Positions 1 to 7,963 of a stretch of DNA of 18,600 nucleotides are shown piece by piece. The stretch covers positions 1 through 18,600 of the forward strand of contig CANGUS010000005.1 in assembly GCA_947457085.1 (NCBI GenBank). Reading direction: 5' to 3'. The notes beneath the pieces were generated by a model, which was given only the letters and a program-made list of their open reading frames with translations, searched no databases and had not been told where the DNA came from. The first letter of the stretch is position 1. Each line of letters starts with the position of its first letter. Source of the stretch: Bacteroidota bacterium (GTDB lineage: Bacteria > Bacteroidota > Bacteroidia > Chitinophagales > Chitinophagaceae). The position numbers and the translations under genes are program-made.

Positions 1-1334
1 ACTTTACACAATTGTGTTGTTTCGTCCATTCTATCATTAAATGAAACAGATAATTTAACTGAAGATAATTTCTCTCCAATCATTTTTCCGTTTGCTAATT
101 CATATACAGGATTACAATCGAAGAATAAAACGCCTCCCACTTGACCACCTTTTAAAGCGTCAACGAAAGCATTCATTTCTGTATCATTTCCTTTTTTAGT
201 ATTATTTGTTGTTGCAAATGAAACTGTTGTTCCAATGGCTCCAATGGCATTATTAATTGCATTTACGATTGTTTGAACACTTGCATCGTTGCTACCACAT
301 ACTACCAAAGCATTTCCTTTGTTTGCATTTAAATCAGCCGCAATTTTTTTAATTGCTTCGTTTAATGCAGGTGTTAAATTTGCTGCAACACCATTTAAAG
401 CATTTAAGATGCCTACTGCAATGGCACCATATTGTGATGGTTTGCATGTATAACGTTCATCAGCACTACTTCCAGTTAAGCTCATCATACCCTCTAATTG
501 GTAATGTTTGCTCATGTTTAGGTTTTTCGCACTAATTTTTCTACCGTAAGCATATTGTTTTGCATTTACTTCAGGAGATAACCAAGTACCTAAAAAGTCT
601 GCACCAATACTTACAATTGTTTTTGCATTATCGAAACGATAAGTTGGGATGGCTCTTTTACCAAATGATGATAAATTAGCATCTAACATACCACTATATG
701 AAACTGCATCATACATAACGTGTTTTGCAGTTGGATATTTTGCTTGAAACTGACTGATTGCATTTAATGTAGTTTCACTATTGATGGTAGAAGAAACAAT
801 ATATAATGATGAGCCTCCTAAACCAGCTAATGCTGCAGTAACCATTTGGTCAACAGCTTCCCAAGTCGCTTCTTTTTTATCTATTTGAGGAAATTTCAAA
901 CGAGTTGCATCGTATAAATTTAAAACAGAACCTTGAATACGGGCTGTTGTTCCTCCTTTTGTAATTGGACTATCCGGATTTCCTTCAATTTTAATCGGAC
1001 GTCCTTCACGAGTTCTAACTAGAACAGGAACGGCTTCACCAGCATCCATAAATGTTGAGGCATACATTAAAGGTACACCAGGGGTTACATTTTCTGGTTT
1101 GATAGCATAAGGAATTGCTTTACGAACAGGCATTTCACAACTAGCCGCTAATGTAGCTGCAGCCGTACTAAAACCTAAATATTTTAAGAAATCACGACGA
1201 GAAGCAGGCACTGTAGCCATGCTTTCAAAATCACCCATCGGTAATTCCTCAGCAAATTCGTTGCTTACTTTTTGTTTGAATTCTGTTGTCGGATTTAATT
1301 CCTCCAGTCCTTTCCAATATTGTTTCTTACTCAT
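1..1334 (-). CDS. actB: Alternative complex III subunit B, TAT-variant molybdopterin-oxidoreductase-like (partial, N-terminal part)
   Basis: The ATG is at 1334 and the reading frame stays open for 444 codons to the window edge, so the C-terminal part is missing. The protein begins MSKKQYWKGLEEL. A twin-arginine motif (SRRDFLK, residues 45-51) is followed by an Ala-rich hydrophobic stretch ending in Cys66, then a molybdopterin-oxidoreductase-like region (GRPIKIEGNP, about residues 111-120). In this family ActB is the large periplasmic subunit of the quinol:electron-acceptor oxidoreductase ACIII; the N-terminal half has lost the molybdopterin cofactor, and the iron-sulfur clusters lie in a later ferredoxin-like part outside this window. 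No CxxCxxxC cluster motif appears in the visible part, as expected. It lies 116 bp downstream of actA on the same strand and probably shares its transcript. The family call is firm; the full length cannot be judged. Confidence 0.9.
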   Translation of the reverse strand, partial: MSKKQYWKGLEELNPTTEFKQKVSNEFAEELPMGDFESMATVPASRRDFLKYLGFSTAAATLAASCEMPVRKAIPYAIKPENVTPGVPLMYASTFMDAGEAVPVLVRTREGRPIKIEGNPDSPITKGGTTARIQGSVLNLYDATRLKFPQIDKKEATWEAVDQMVTAALAGLGGSSLYIVSSTINSETTLNAISQFQAKYPTAKHVMYDAVSYSGMLDANLSSFGKRAIPTYRFDNAKTIVSIGADFLGTWLSPEVNAKQYAYGRKISAKNLNMSKHYQLEGMMSLTGSSADERYTCKPSQYGAIAVGILNALNGVAANLTPALNEAIKKIAADLNANKGNALVVCGSNDASVQTIVNAINNAIGAIGTTVSFATTNNTKKGNDTEMNAFVDALKGGQVGGVLFFDCNPVYELANGKMIGEKLSSVKLSVSFNDRMDETTQLCK

Positions 1335-1342
1335 ATTTTATT

Positions 1343-1356
1343 AGATGTCAGATGTC
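1343..1356. repeat. Tandem heptamer AGATGTC x2
   Basis: Two perfect head-to-tail copies of AGATGTC lie just upstream of the actB start in the actA-actB spacer. They are one of several 7-bp-phased repeats in the spacers of this window. No function is evident. Confidence 0.6.
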
Positions 1357-1421
1357 AATTGTTGTTATCAATTTATTTTCTGTTTACAACTTTCGACACA
1401 ATTATTTCAAATTTTATTTAT

Positions 1422-1449
1422 TATCAAATCACCAATATCAAATCATCAA
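1422..1449. repeat. Degenerate heptad repeat (TATCAAA/TCAYCAA units)
   Basis: The 10-mer TATCAAATCA occurs at 1422 and again at 1436, exactly 14 bp apart. Read as heptamers the stretch is TATCAAA, TCACCAA, TATCAAA, TCATCAA. It sits directly downstream of the actA stop codon. It is not a hairpin and so not a terminator, consistent with actA and actB being co-transcribed. Confidence 0.55.
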
Positions 1450-1450
1450 A

Positions 1451-2728
1451 TTAATAATGACATTTTTGACATTCCAAACCACCAATATCACTCACTTTTA
1501 CATCTTCACGTTTGCCTTCTTTAATTTCATTATGATATTTTTGGAAGATAGAATAGTAATTATTATCAGCGAATTGAACTTTTGTTTCTCTGTGGCAATT
1601 AATACACCAACCCATGCTTAAATCGGCAAATTGATATACCTCATCCATTTCTTGAATGCCACCATGACAACGTTGACAAGCAATTTTTCCTGAAACGGTA
1701 TGTAAAGAGTGGTTAAAGTATACGTGATCTGGTAAATTGTGGATTTTTACCCACTCAACAGGTTTCGCTTGAATTTCACCCGCTGCATTGCGTTTGTAAT
1801 CTTTTTTTACAGGATCCCAACCAGCATAATCATACAACTTTTGAATTTCTTTGTTACCATCTACTTTTTTACCTTCTAAAGTTACTAATGGATGGGTTTC
1901 AGCTCCTGTATACTCATTAATTTGTTTGTGACAATTCATACAAACATTGGTAGAAGGAATCATTGCATGACGACTTTTTTCTGCTCCACTGTGGCAATAC
2001 AAACAGTTAATCTGATTGATTCCAGCATGAACTTTATGTGAATAGAAAATAGGTTGCTCAGGCATGTAATTTTTTTGACGACCAAAATCTGCACCATTCG
2101 TCATCCAAATACCGATACCCACTACAGCAATAATTGCCAAAATAGCCAATACTACTTTATTTCTCAAAAAAGGTACATCTTTAGGTGATGGCAAGCCTGA
2201 TTTTGCATTTGATGAACGGCTCAATACCTTGTTTACTTGAGTTAAAACAAAAATTGCTATTAACAATACAATTGATAAGATTGCATACAATAATGTGTTA
2301 TCTCCACTGTCTTTTGATTCTCCAGCAGCTGGAGTTTGTGTTGTTGCAGCAACAGGCGCTTGATAATCATCTACATATTTGACAATTGCATCTATTTCCT
2401 CGTTTGATAAACCAGGAAAAGCTGTCATAGCAGTTTTGTTCCACTTATTATATAAATCATTGGCATATTTATCGCCAGAAGCGATAACCGATGCTGAATT
2501 TTTAATCCATTTGTAGATCCATTCTTTATTAGGCACACGAGCCGTCACTCCTTTCAAAGCAGGACCCGTTGCGTCTTTAATTGGGTTATGACATGAGGCA
2601 CAATTAGCCTGAAACAAAGCCTTTCCGTCTGGTGCAGCAAATGTTTGAAATGAATTTAGTAGTACAAAAACTACTAGCAGTGCGAATCCTTTTAAATCTT
2701 TTACCATGTGTTGTAAATAACTTAACAT
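1451..2728 (-). CDS. actA: Alternative complex III hexaheme cytochrome c subunit A
   Basis: A 425-residue c-type cytochrome with an N-terminal signal sequence. A monoheme domain follows (CASCH, residues 43-47, probable axial Met101 in MTAFPG), then two membrane-spanning stretches at about 146-165 and 191-209. The C-terminal region has five further CXXCH sites at Cys242, Cys263, Cys351, Cys375 and Cys420. The last heme site ends one residue before the C-terminus. In ACIII this subunit accepts electrons from the iron-sulfur clusters of ActB and passes them to a terminal oxidase or soluble cytochrome; haem is attached in the periplasm. A monoheme domain fused ahead of the pentaheme part is what I recall for Bacteroidota ActA. 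An internal ATG at 2707 would give a more typical signal peptide, so the start could be either. It is the first visible gene of an act operon and is followed by actB. Confidence 0.92.
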   Translation of the reverse strand: MLSYLQHMVKDLKGFALLVVFVLLNSFQTFAAPDGKALFQANCASCHNPIKDATGPALKGVTARVPNKEWIYKWIKNSASVIASGDKYANDLYNKWNKTAMTAFPGLSNEEIDAIVKYVDDYQAPVAATTQTPAAGESKDSGDNTLLYAILSIVLLIAIFVLTQVNKVLSRSSNAKSGLPSPKDVPFLRNKVVLAILAIIAVVGIGIWMTNGADFGRQKNYMPEQPIFYSHKVHAGINQINCLYCHSGAEKSRHAMIPSTNVCMNCHKQINEYTGAETHPLVTLEGKKVDGNKEIQKLYDYAGWDPVKKDYKRNAAGEIQAKPVEWVKIHNLPDHVYFNHSLHTVSGKIACQRCHGGIQEMDEVYQFADLSMGWCINCHRETKVQFADNNYYSIFQKYHNEIKEGKREDVKVSDIGGLECQKCHY

Positions 2729-2764
2729 CCGTTAAATATAATTTTGTGTTAAATCGAATGTGTG

Positions 2765-2772
2765 CAAATGTA
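2765..2772 (-). promoter_or_regulatory. Bacteroidota -7 box for actA
   Basis: On the minus strand this reads TACATTTG, a perfect match to the TAnnTTTG -7 consensus of Bacteroidota sigma factor RpoD. It would start transcription near 2758, giving a leader of about 30 nt to the 2728 start. No TTTG -33 element is visible at the usual distance. The 222-bp spacer 2729-2950 is very AT-rich and holds divergent promoters for actA and the small His-rich gene. Confidence 0.5.
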
Positions 2773-2937
2773 AGTTACGATTTTTAAAGTTTATACACAT
2801 TTGTGGATTTTTTTTTAAACCTTTATCTACATCATTTATAGTGTATTAAAAATCAAGTTTTTTTAGCATAAAATTTGGTTTTGTCATGGAATTATAATAG
2901 AAAATTATTATAAAATTTCTGAATAATGGTTTTAAAT

Positions 2938-2945
2938 TACCTTTG
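2938..2945 (+). promoter_or_regulatory. -7 box abutting the His-rich gene start
   Basis: TACCTTTG matches TAnnTTTG and ends five bases before the ATG at 2951. A weak -33-like TTTC lies at 2916-2919, 18 bp upstream. The expected transcription start falls on or next to the start codon, predicting a leaderless mRNA. Confidence 0.5.
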
Positions 2946-2950
2946 TCAAG

Positions 2951-3289
2951 ATGTCTGCCGCAATAAAAAGATTTTTTGCATCCTTTATTTTAATTGTGTT
3001 TTGTTTTTACATAACACCAAAAGATGTTTTGCATCTATTTACCCACCATGATGACACAGAACATTTAATACTCAATTCCAATGAGCAACATTTTGAAAAA
3101 GAGCATCATCATTGTAATTTATTAAAAGTAGACCAACGTTATTCGGCACCTACTTTTGAAATACCATTTCTTAATTTTATTCAGAAACACTATTTTTTGC
3201 TTAATCAAAAATTTGGGTATTATAGTTTTGTGAATAATGAAAATGTCAATCTTAGTTTTTCTTTAAGAGGCCCTCCATTTTTTGTCTAG
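2951..3289 (+). CDS. Small His-rich membrane-anchored/exported protein
   Basis: A 112-residue protein of unknown function. A basic N-terminus is followed by one hydrophobic segment (about residues 8-22), an uncleaved anchor or signal. Next comes a His/acidic stretch with H28, H32, H33, H38, H47, H52-H54 and C55, which could bind metal. The C-terminus ends with LRGPPFFV. An RGPP-type tail and a His cluster recall small exported proteins such as DUF2946 that I associate with metal-related TonB receptors; this is analogy, not shown homology. ATG at 2951 is the only reasonable start because the hydrophobic segment begins within the first ten codons. The TonB receptor gene follows on the same strand after 126 bp, supporting a shared metal-uptake role. 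Confidence 0.65.
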   Translation: MSAAIKRFFASFILIVFCFYITPKDVLHLFTHHDDTEHLILNSNEQHFEKEHHHCNLLKVDQRYSAPTFEIPFLNFIQKHYFLLNQKFGYYSFVNNENVNLSFSLRGPPFFV

Positions 3290-3323
3290 ATTATAAAAAC
3301 AATTTTTATTGATAATTTACTAA

Positions 3324-3349
3324 TTCAAATAATTTGAAATCATTCAAAT
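3324..3349. promoter_or_regulatory. Three-half-site inverted repeat, candidate Fur/Zur-family operator
   Basis: TTCAAAT (3324-3330), one A, then ATTTGAA (3332-3338) is a perfect 7-1-7 palindrome, the geometry of Fur, Zur and PerR boxes. After four bases a third half-site TTCAAAT (3343-3349) forms a second inverted repeat with the middle one. It lies 67-92 bp upstream of the TonB receptor start. Whether it is bound by a Fur-family protein is inference; the AT-rich background raises the chance of coincidence. Confidence 0.4.
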
Positions 3350-3415
3350 TATATGCGCGTAATTTTAAAAATTGTCAAAAAATTTTCATCGTAATTAATT
3401 TAAACAAAAAATATT

Positions 3416-5731
3416 TTGAAACAATTTATTATTTGTGTTTTGCTTGTGTATTCTTGTATGCACGCAAATGCGCAAAGCAACTGTAGCGAAGTTTTAAAAG
3501 GCTTGGTTTTAGAATCTCAATCGGGTTTACCAATTGAAAGTGTTTCTGTTTTTATTGAAGGGAAAGCAATTGGCTCATATACCAATGCCAATGGTGAATT
3601 TGTATTAAAAGGTATTTGTGAGGGGACTTATTTTTTAATATCAAAACATTTAAATCATGAAATAAAACGAGAACAAATTGTTGTAACTAATAAAAATCCT
3701 TTAAAGACAATTTATTTAAATTGTCATACAGATACTCTGCACCAAGTGATGATAAAAGGTGCAAGAATTCATTGGGAAGATGTAATGGTTAGTAACAAAG
3801 TGCAAGGAGATGATTTAAAAATGAGCATTGGGCAATCCTTAGGAAAATCATTAGAAAAAATAAATGGCGTATATAATCTAAGCACAGGTAATAATATAAA
3901 TAAACCAGTCATAAGAGGATTGCACAGCAATAGAGTAGTTATTATGAATAATGAAATAAGACAAGAAGGTCAACAGTGGGGAAATGAACATGCGCCAGAA
4001 ATCGATCCGAATATGGCAAAAGAAATAGAAGTTGTTAAAGGGGCTCAAACTATAAGATATGGAAGTGATATTATTGGTGGTATTATATTGGTCAATCCAT
4101 CGTCTTTATTAAACATCAATAAAACAAGTGCTGAAATAAATGTTGCAGGATTTACCAATGGTAGAGGCTTCAATATTTCTAACATGCTTGAAGGAAATAT
4201 TCTGAAAAGTAAAAACCTAAATTACAGAATACAAGCAAGCTACAAAAAAAGTGGCAACACAAAATCGCCCACTTATTTTTTAAAGAACACAGGGATGAAT
4301 GAAATAAATTATTCCGTGGCTATGGGTTTCAAAAAAAATAAATGGAATGTAGAACTTTACCAAAGTTATTTTAATACCAAAATTGGAATTTTTGCAGGTT
4401 CTCACATAGGTAATTTAACCGATTTATATGCAGCATTTGATGCTAAAAAGCCTATAGACAGCGCACAGTTTACTTATCATATTGGTTTTCCTTACCAGCA
4501 TGTAGTGCATTATTTAGCTAAATTGAAGTTTAATTATTTCATAAAAGACAAAGGCAATTTGTCTGTTTTGTATGGTTTTCAAAAAAACATTCGGAAAGAA
4601 TATGACAAAACACTTCAAACAAAAAATGATGATGGTTCCTATAAACCAGCATTACATTTTGATTTATACTCGAATGCTCTTGATGTCAATTTTGAACACC
4701 ATACCATTAATCGATTCAGCGGAAATTTAGGAATAACATCATCATTTCAAAAAAATAATTATTATGGAAATTATTTTATTCCAAATTATGACAGAGTAAA
4801 TACCGGCTTATATTGGGTAGAAAAATGGCACAAAAATCGTTTTTCTTTTGAGGGAGGAATACGATATGATTTTAATTACTTTTCAGTGCTAAAATGGAAA
4901 CAAAATATACTTACAAATCCAACACATTTTTATAAAGGGTTGGCAAGTACTTTTTCTTCTCGATACCAATTCCCTTATTTTACTTTGCATGCAAATGTGG
5001 GAACAGCATGGCGTTCTCCTTTTGTGAATGAATTGTATAGTAATGGTGTACATCACAGTGCCGCTTCGTTTGAAATTGGTGATGAAAACTTAGTGCCAGA
5101 AAGAAATTACAACAGCTCAATTACTGTAGATTTTAACTATAAAAATAAAGTTGATATGGAACTAACTTTCTATAACAACTACATTTTAAATTATATTAAT
5201 TTACAACCTACTTTGCCAGCTACACTCACCATAAGAGGCGCATTTCCAACATTTTCCTTTTCACAAGTAAATGCCAATTTCAGTGGAGTAGAGTATGCAG
5301 CTACATTTATTCTTTTAAAGAAAATTCAAAACCATTTTAAAGCAAATATTACTTTGGCAAAAGATTTAAGTAATGACAAATTCTTAGTTGGTATACCTCC
5401 TGCAAGAATTGAGCACACTCTAGAATTTAATTTACTAAAAAAGAAATTAATTAACATAAAATGGTCGTTGAATAATAGCTATACATTTCAACAAAAAAGA
5501 GCACCTCTTCATGCTGATTATGTAAACCCACCAAAAGGGTATTATTTAGCTAACAGCGATTTTATTTTAGAATTCAAAAATGTTTTTGTCAATGTCGGAA
5601 TTCAAAATATTTTCAATACTTCTTATAGAGATTACATGAATCGAAATAGATATTTTGCCAACGAAATAGGGCGAAATATTTATACTCGACTATCTATCCC
5701 TATCCAATCAAAAATGAAAAAAACTATTTAA
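3416..5731 (+). CDS. TonB-dependent outer-membrane receptor, ZnuD/FrpB-like
   Basis: 771 residues. A signal peptide is cleaved near ANA-Q (residues 18-20). A carboxypeptidase-regulatory-like domain follows (about 26-102; GLVLESQSGLPIESVSV), then a plug domain (about 118-228) with the KPVIRG and YGSDIIGG motifs, then a 22-strand-type barrel to the end. The plug contains GQQWGNEHAPEID (185-197), whose His-Ala-x-x-Asp arrangement resembles the metal-binding part of the ZnuD plug; this is recalled similarity. It imports a small ligand across the outer membrane using TonB energy, and a metal such as zinc or copper is the best guess given the His-rich neighbour. The start codon is TTG: it gives a complete signal peptide and no upstream ATG is in frame nearby. 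The lipoprotein gene follows after 25 bp. No truncation is seen. Confidence 0.88.
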   Translation: MKQFIICVLLVYSCMHANAQSNCSEVLKGLVLESQSGLPIESVSVFIEGKAIGSYTNANGEFVLKGICEGTYFLISKHLNHEIKREQIVVTNKNPLKTIYLNCHTDTLHQVMIKGARIHWEDVMVSNKVQGDDLKMSIGQSLGKSLEKINGVYNLSTGNNINKPVIRGLHSNRVVIMNNEIRQEGQQWGNEHAPEIDPNMAKEIEVVKGAQTIRYGSDIIGGIILVNPSSLLNINKTSAEINVAGFTNGRGFNISNMLEGNILKSKNLNYRIQASYKKSGNTKSPTYFLKNTGMNEINYSVAMGFKKNKWNVELYQSYFNTKIGIFAGSHIGNLTDLYAAFDAKKPIDSAQFTYHIGFPYQHVVHYLAKLKFNYFIKDKGNLSVLYGFQKNIRKEYDKTLQTKNDDGSYKPALHFDLYSNALDVNFEHHTINRFSGNLGITSSFQKNNYYGNYFIPNYDRVNTGLYWVEKWHKNRFSFEGGIRYDFNYFSVLKWKQNILTNPTHFYKGLASTFSSRYQFPYFTLHANVGTAWRSPFVNELYSNGVHHSAASFEIGDENLVPERNYNSSITVDFNYKNKVDMELTFYNNYILNYINLQPTLPATLTIRGAFPTFSFSQVNANFSGVEYAATFILLKKIQNHFKANITLAKDLSNDKFLVGIPPARIEHTLEFNLLKKKLINIKWSLNNSYTFQQKRAPLHADYVNPPKGYYLANSDFILEFKNVFVNVGIQNIFNTSYRDYMNRNRYFANEIGRNIYTRLSIPIQSKMKKTI

Positions 5732-5756
5732 AAACAATTAAAAAACAATTAAAAAA

Positions 5757-6317
5757 ATGAAAAGTACAATCTTAACAACAAGCATTATCACATTAGCAAT
5801 TTTTACACTCTTATTTACACAATCATCTTGTAAAAAAACAACCCCTCCAGATCCTAATGAAGAAGAATTAATAACAACATTTAAAATAATTTTTACTGAT
5901 TCTACTGGTATAAAGCCTAATGTTGAAGCAATCTACAAAGACATTGATGGAGATGGTGGAAACAACCCATCTGTTTTTGATACAATTAGACTTCAATCCA
6001 ATACAACCTACAATGCAACTATTTTATTATTAGATGAATCAAAAACGCCAGTAGATTCGATCAGCAATGAAGTATTAGAAGAAGGCAATGAACATTTATT
6101 TTGTTTTACGCCAACAAATACAAACACTACAATTGTGCGAACAGATAAAGATATCAATAATTTAGAAATAGGTTTACGTTCGAAATGGATTACAGGTACC
6201 GCAAGCAATGGAACTACTCAAATTGTACTTCGTCATCAACCCGACAATACCAAAAACGGAAATTGTAATATAGGTTCAAGTGATATTGATTTAACTTTTC
6301 AAACAATTATTTACTAA
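5757..6317 (+). CDS. Surface/periplasmic lipoprotein, 'type 1 periplasmic binding fold' family
   Basis: 186 residues. The hydrophobic signal ends in QSSC, with Cys25 as the likely lipidation site; the box is relaxed, as is common in Bacteroidota. A Lys/Pro/acidic linker follows, then a beta-rich domain with DIDGDGG (about residues 63-69), NTTYNA and an acidic EVLEEGNEH segment. I recall homologues named type 1 periplasmic binding fold superfamily protein next to TonB receptors. No substrate is known to me. It starts 25 bp after the receptor stop and is followed by a terminator, so it is probably the last gene of the receptor operon. It may capture or hand over the ligand; this is inferred from position only. 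Confidence 0.75.
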   Translation: MKSTILTTSIITLAIFTLLFTQSSCKKTTPPDPNEEELITTFKIIFTDSTGIKPNVEAIYKDIDGDGGNNPSVFDTIRLQSNTTYNATILLLDESKTPVDSISNEVLEEGNEHLFCFTPTNTNTTIVRTDKDINNLEIGLRSKWITGTASNGTTQIVLRHQPDNTKNGNCNIGSSDIDLTFQTIIY

Positions 6318-6327
6318 AAAAAACACT

Positions 6328-6359
6328 AAAAAAAAGCAGGTATAAAACCTGCTTTTTTT
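6328..6359. terminator. Bidirectional rho-independent terminator
   Basis: AGCAGGT (6335-6341) pairs with ACCTGCT (6347-6353) around an ATAAA loop, flanked by a run of eight A on the left and seven T on the right. It ends the TonB receptor/lipoprotein operon and, read on the other strand, can also stop transcripts leaving tatC. Confidence 0.9.
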
Positions 6360-6475
6360 ATAACTAAGTATAATTTACACTATTCAATTTAATATTTCAA
6401 ATGATTAATTGATGAGATATGATTTTATAGAGATAATCTACAACATGATCATGGTTAAATAATTTCTCAAAGCAA

Positions 6476-7345
6476 CTATTTAGAGAAGAATGTTGCTTCC
6501 TTGCGAAGATTTTCATTTTCTACTCTTTTGCTAATCATGATGCTGAGTTCAAATAAAATAAACAAGGGAACTGCTACTAAAGTTTGGCTCATCCAATCGG
6601 GTGATGGGGTAATTACGGCAGCAACTAATAGGATAATAACGTAGGCATATTTTCGATAAGCTTGTAAAAATGCAGGGGTTACCAATCCTATTTTAGTAAG
6701 CACATAGGAAACGATGGGCAGCTCAAAGGAAATACCTGTTCCAATAATAATGTTTACCATGTTTTCAATATAGTCGTCGAGTGTAGGTTTGGTTTCGAGC
6801 GCTTGCAAGCTGCCAATTTTAAAATTAGACAAAAAACTAAACGTAAATGGGGCTAATAAAAAATAGCCAAAGGAAACACCCATTAAAAAGAAAAAAGTTA
6901 CCCAAAAAATAGAACCACGTGTATTCTTAATTTCCCTTGGCGTTAGTGCAGGCTTAATAAAATTCCAAAACTCCCAAAAAATATAAGGAAATGATATAAT
7001 AAATCCTCCAATGAATGCAATACTAATACTGCTCATGAATTGTGAACCAAACTGGGTTACTTGCATTTGTACATTGGGGGCTGGCATACATAAGGCATCG
7101 CCCATGTGAAGCTTCTGCCCAAGATTGCAAAGACCAGCATAGGTAATAAAATCGGAGCGCATAGGACCATAAATAATATGGTCGAAGATCCAATCTATAT
7201 TAATGAAAATGGCAATCGCAAAAATTAAAATAGCCACAACCGATCGAACCAAATGCCAACGCAAAGCTTCGAGATGATCTACGAAACCCATATCTTGCTT
7301 TTGAGCTACTTTATTTTTCGATTTATGAAGGATAGGTAATGCCAA
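6476..7345 (-). CDS. tatC: Sec-independent protein translocase subunit TatC
   Basis: 289 residues with six predicted membrane segments (about 33-50, 103-128, 146-175, 194-216, 232-247, 252-272). The family motifs are present: DHLEALRWHL (23-32) before the first segment, the WEFWNFIKPAL loop (124-134) and PSPDWMSQTLVAVP (247-260). TatC is the receptor for twin-arginine signal peptides and, with TatA, exports folded proteins across the inner membrane. The first periplasmic loop carries a Cys-containing insert (CNLGQ...ALCMPAP). The start used is TTG at 7345, ten bases after the DUF1573 stop; an ATG at residue 19 (7291) just before GFVDHLE is the alternative. It is translated from the DUF1573 transcript. 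No tatA is in the window. Confidence 0.93.
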   Translation of the reverse strand: MALPILHKSKNKVAQKQDMGFVDHLEALRWHLVRSVVAILIFAIAIFINIDWIFDHIIYGPMRSDFITYAGLCNLGQKLHMGDALCMPAPNVQMQVTQFGSQFMSSISIAFIGGFIISFPYIFWEFWNFIKPALTPREIKNTRGSIFWVTFFFLMGVSFGYFLLAPFTFSFLSNFKIGSLQALETKPTLDDYIENMVNIIIGTGISFELPIVSYVLTKIGLVTPAFLQAYRKYAYVIILLVAAVITPSPDWMSQTLVAVPLFILFELSIMISKRVENENLRKEATFFSK

Positions 7346-7355
7346 TGAATATTTT

Positions 7356-7865
7356 TTATTTTTTTTCTACTTCAGCTGTAAAGCCAATTGAAAAAGGTGA
7401 ATCTTCAGTATTCGCAACAATTAAGGCATTTTTATTCACCAATCCTTCTTTTCCTGCACTGTTAAACTCTAGCGTAATGATGGCTTCGGCACCCGGCAAA
7501 ATAGGCTCTTTAGGGAAGGATGGTGCAGTACAACCACAAGATGTTTGAACATTTGAAATCATTAACGGATTACTACCCGTATTTTTTACTGTCCAATTGT
7601 GACGTACTTTTTCCCCTTCTTTCATTTTTCCAAAATCAAATTTTGTATTGGGAACTTCCATAGTCGTTTTGGGCATAGCTTTCATTTCTTCATCACGCTT
7701 TGCTTTGTCATCAGGGGTAAGTTTAACCTCCTCTTTTCCCTCTGTATTTGCACCAAATTTGTTAAATAAAGCCGTTTGACTAACACCACTTAATTCTACC
7801 AAAGCAATAGCAAAAAAAGATAAAGTTAGAACGGTTAAAAGTATCGTTTTTAATGTTGCATTCAT
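7356..7865 (-). CDS. DUF1573 domain protein, exported
   Basis: 169 residues from the ATG at 7865. An N-terminal hydrophobic segment (about 5-24) serves as signal or anchor. After a charged linker comes a DUF1573/ASPM-like Ig-type beta domain with the family hallmarks KFDFG (75-79), VKNTGSNP (93-100) and TSCGC (108-112). Function is unknown; the domain is common in Bacteroidota periplasmic proteins. A longer reading from an ATG at 7886 is possible, but a perfect -7 promoter box overlaps those extra codons, so transcription should begin at the 7865 ATG. The gene ends ten bases before tatC, so the two form an operon. Confidence 0.85.
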   Translation of the reverse strand: MNATLKTILLTVLTLSFFAIALVELSGVSQTALFNKFGANTEGKEEVKLTPDDKAKRDEEMKAMPKTTMEVPNTKFDFGKMKEGEKVRHNWTVKNTGSNPLMISNVQTSCGCTAPSFPKEPILPGAEAIITLEFNSAGKEGLVNKNALIVANTEDSPFSIGFTAEVEKK

Positions 7866-7870
7866 GTTTG

Positions 7871-7901
7871 CAAAGATATAGCTCAATTACGAATGAACAA
7901 T
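7871..7901 (-). promoter_or_regulatory. Promoter for the DUF1573-tatC operon (-7 and -33)
   Basis: The minus strand has TATCTTTG (7878-7871), matching TAnnTTTG. ATTG (7901-7898), one mismatch from the TTTG -33 element, lies 19 bp upstream, the preferred spacing. The -7 box ends five bases before the ATG at 7865, so the transcript should have essentially no leader. Confidence 0.6.
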
Positions 7902-7907
7902 TACGAA
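7884..7907. repeat. 14-bp-phased direct repeat CAATTACGAA
   Basis: CAATTACGAA occurs at 7884 and 7898, 14 bp apart, readable as ATTACGA heptamers alternating with a diverged unit. The second copy supplies the -33 element of the DUF1573-tatC promoter. Confidence 0.55.
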
Positions 7908-7963
7908 AATTATAAAAAAATGTGAACGTTTTCCGACAGATCAAAACAGCGAAATTCTAAAAA

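Noticed and set aside
2791..2809. TTATACACA followed by TGTGGATTT, resembling two inverted DnaA boxes in an AT-rich spacer
   Set aside because: The first fits TTWTNCACA but the second has two mismatches, no further boxes were seen, and the gene context is not that of an origin.
2892..2913. TTATAAT ... ATTATAA inverted repeat upstream of the His-rich gene
   Set aside because: PerR-like half-sites, but the 8-bp spacing is wrong for a Fur-family box and the all-AT sequence is easily due to chance.
3353..3394. 13-codon ORF (MRVILKIVKKFSS) ahead of the TonB receptor gene
   Set aside because: Too short to support as a gene or leader peptide; no attenuator-like hairpin follows.
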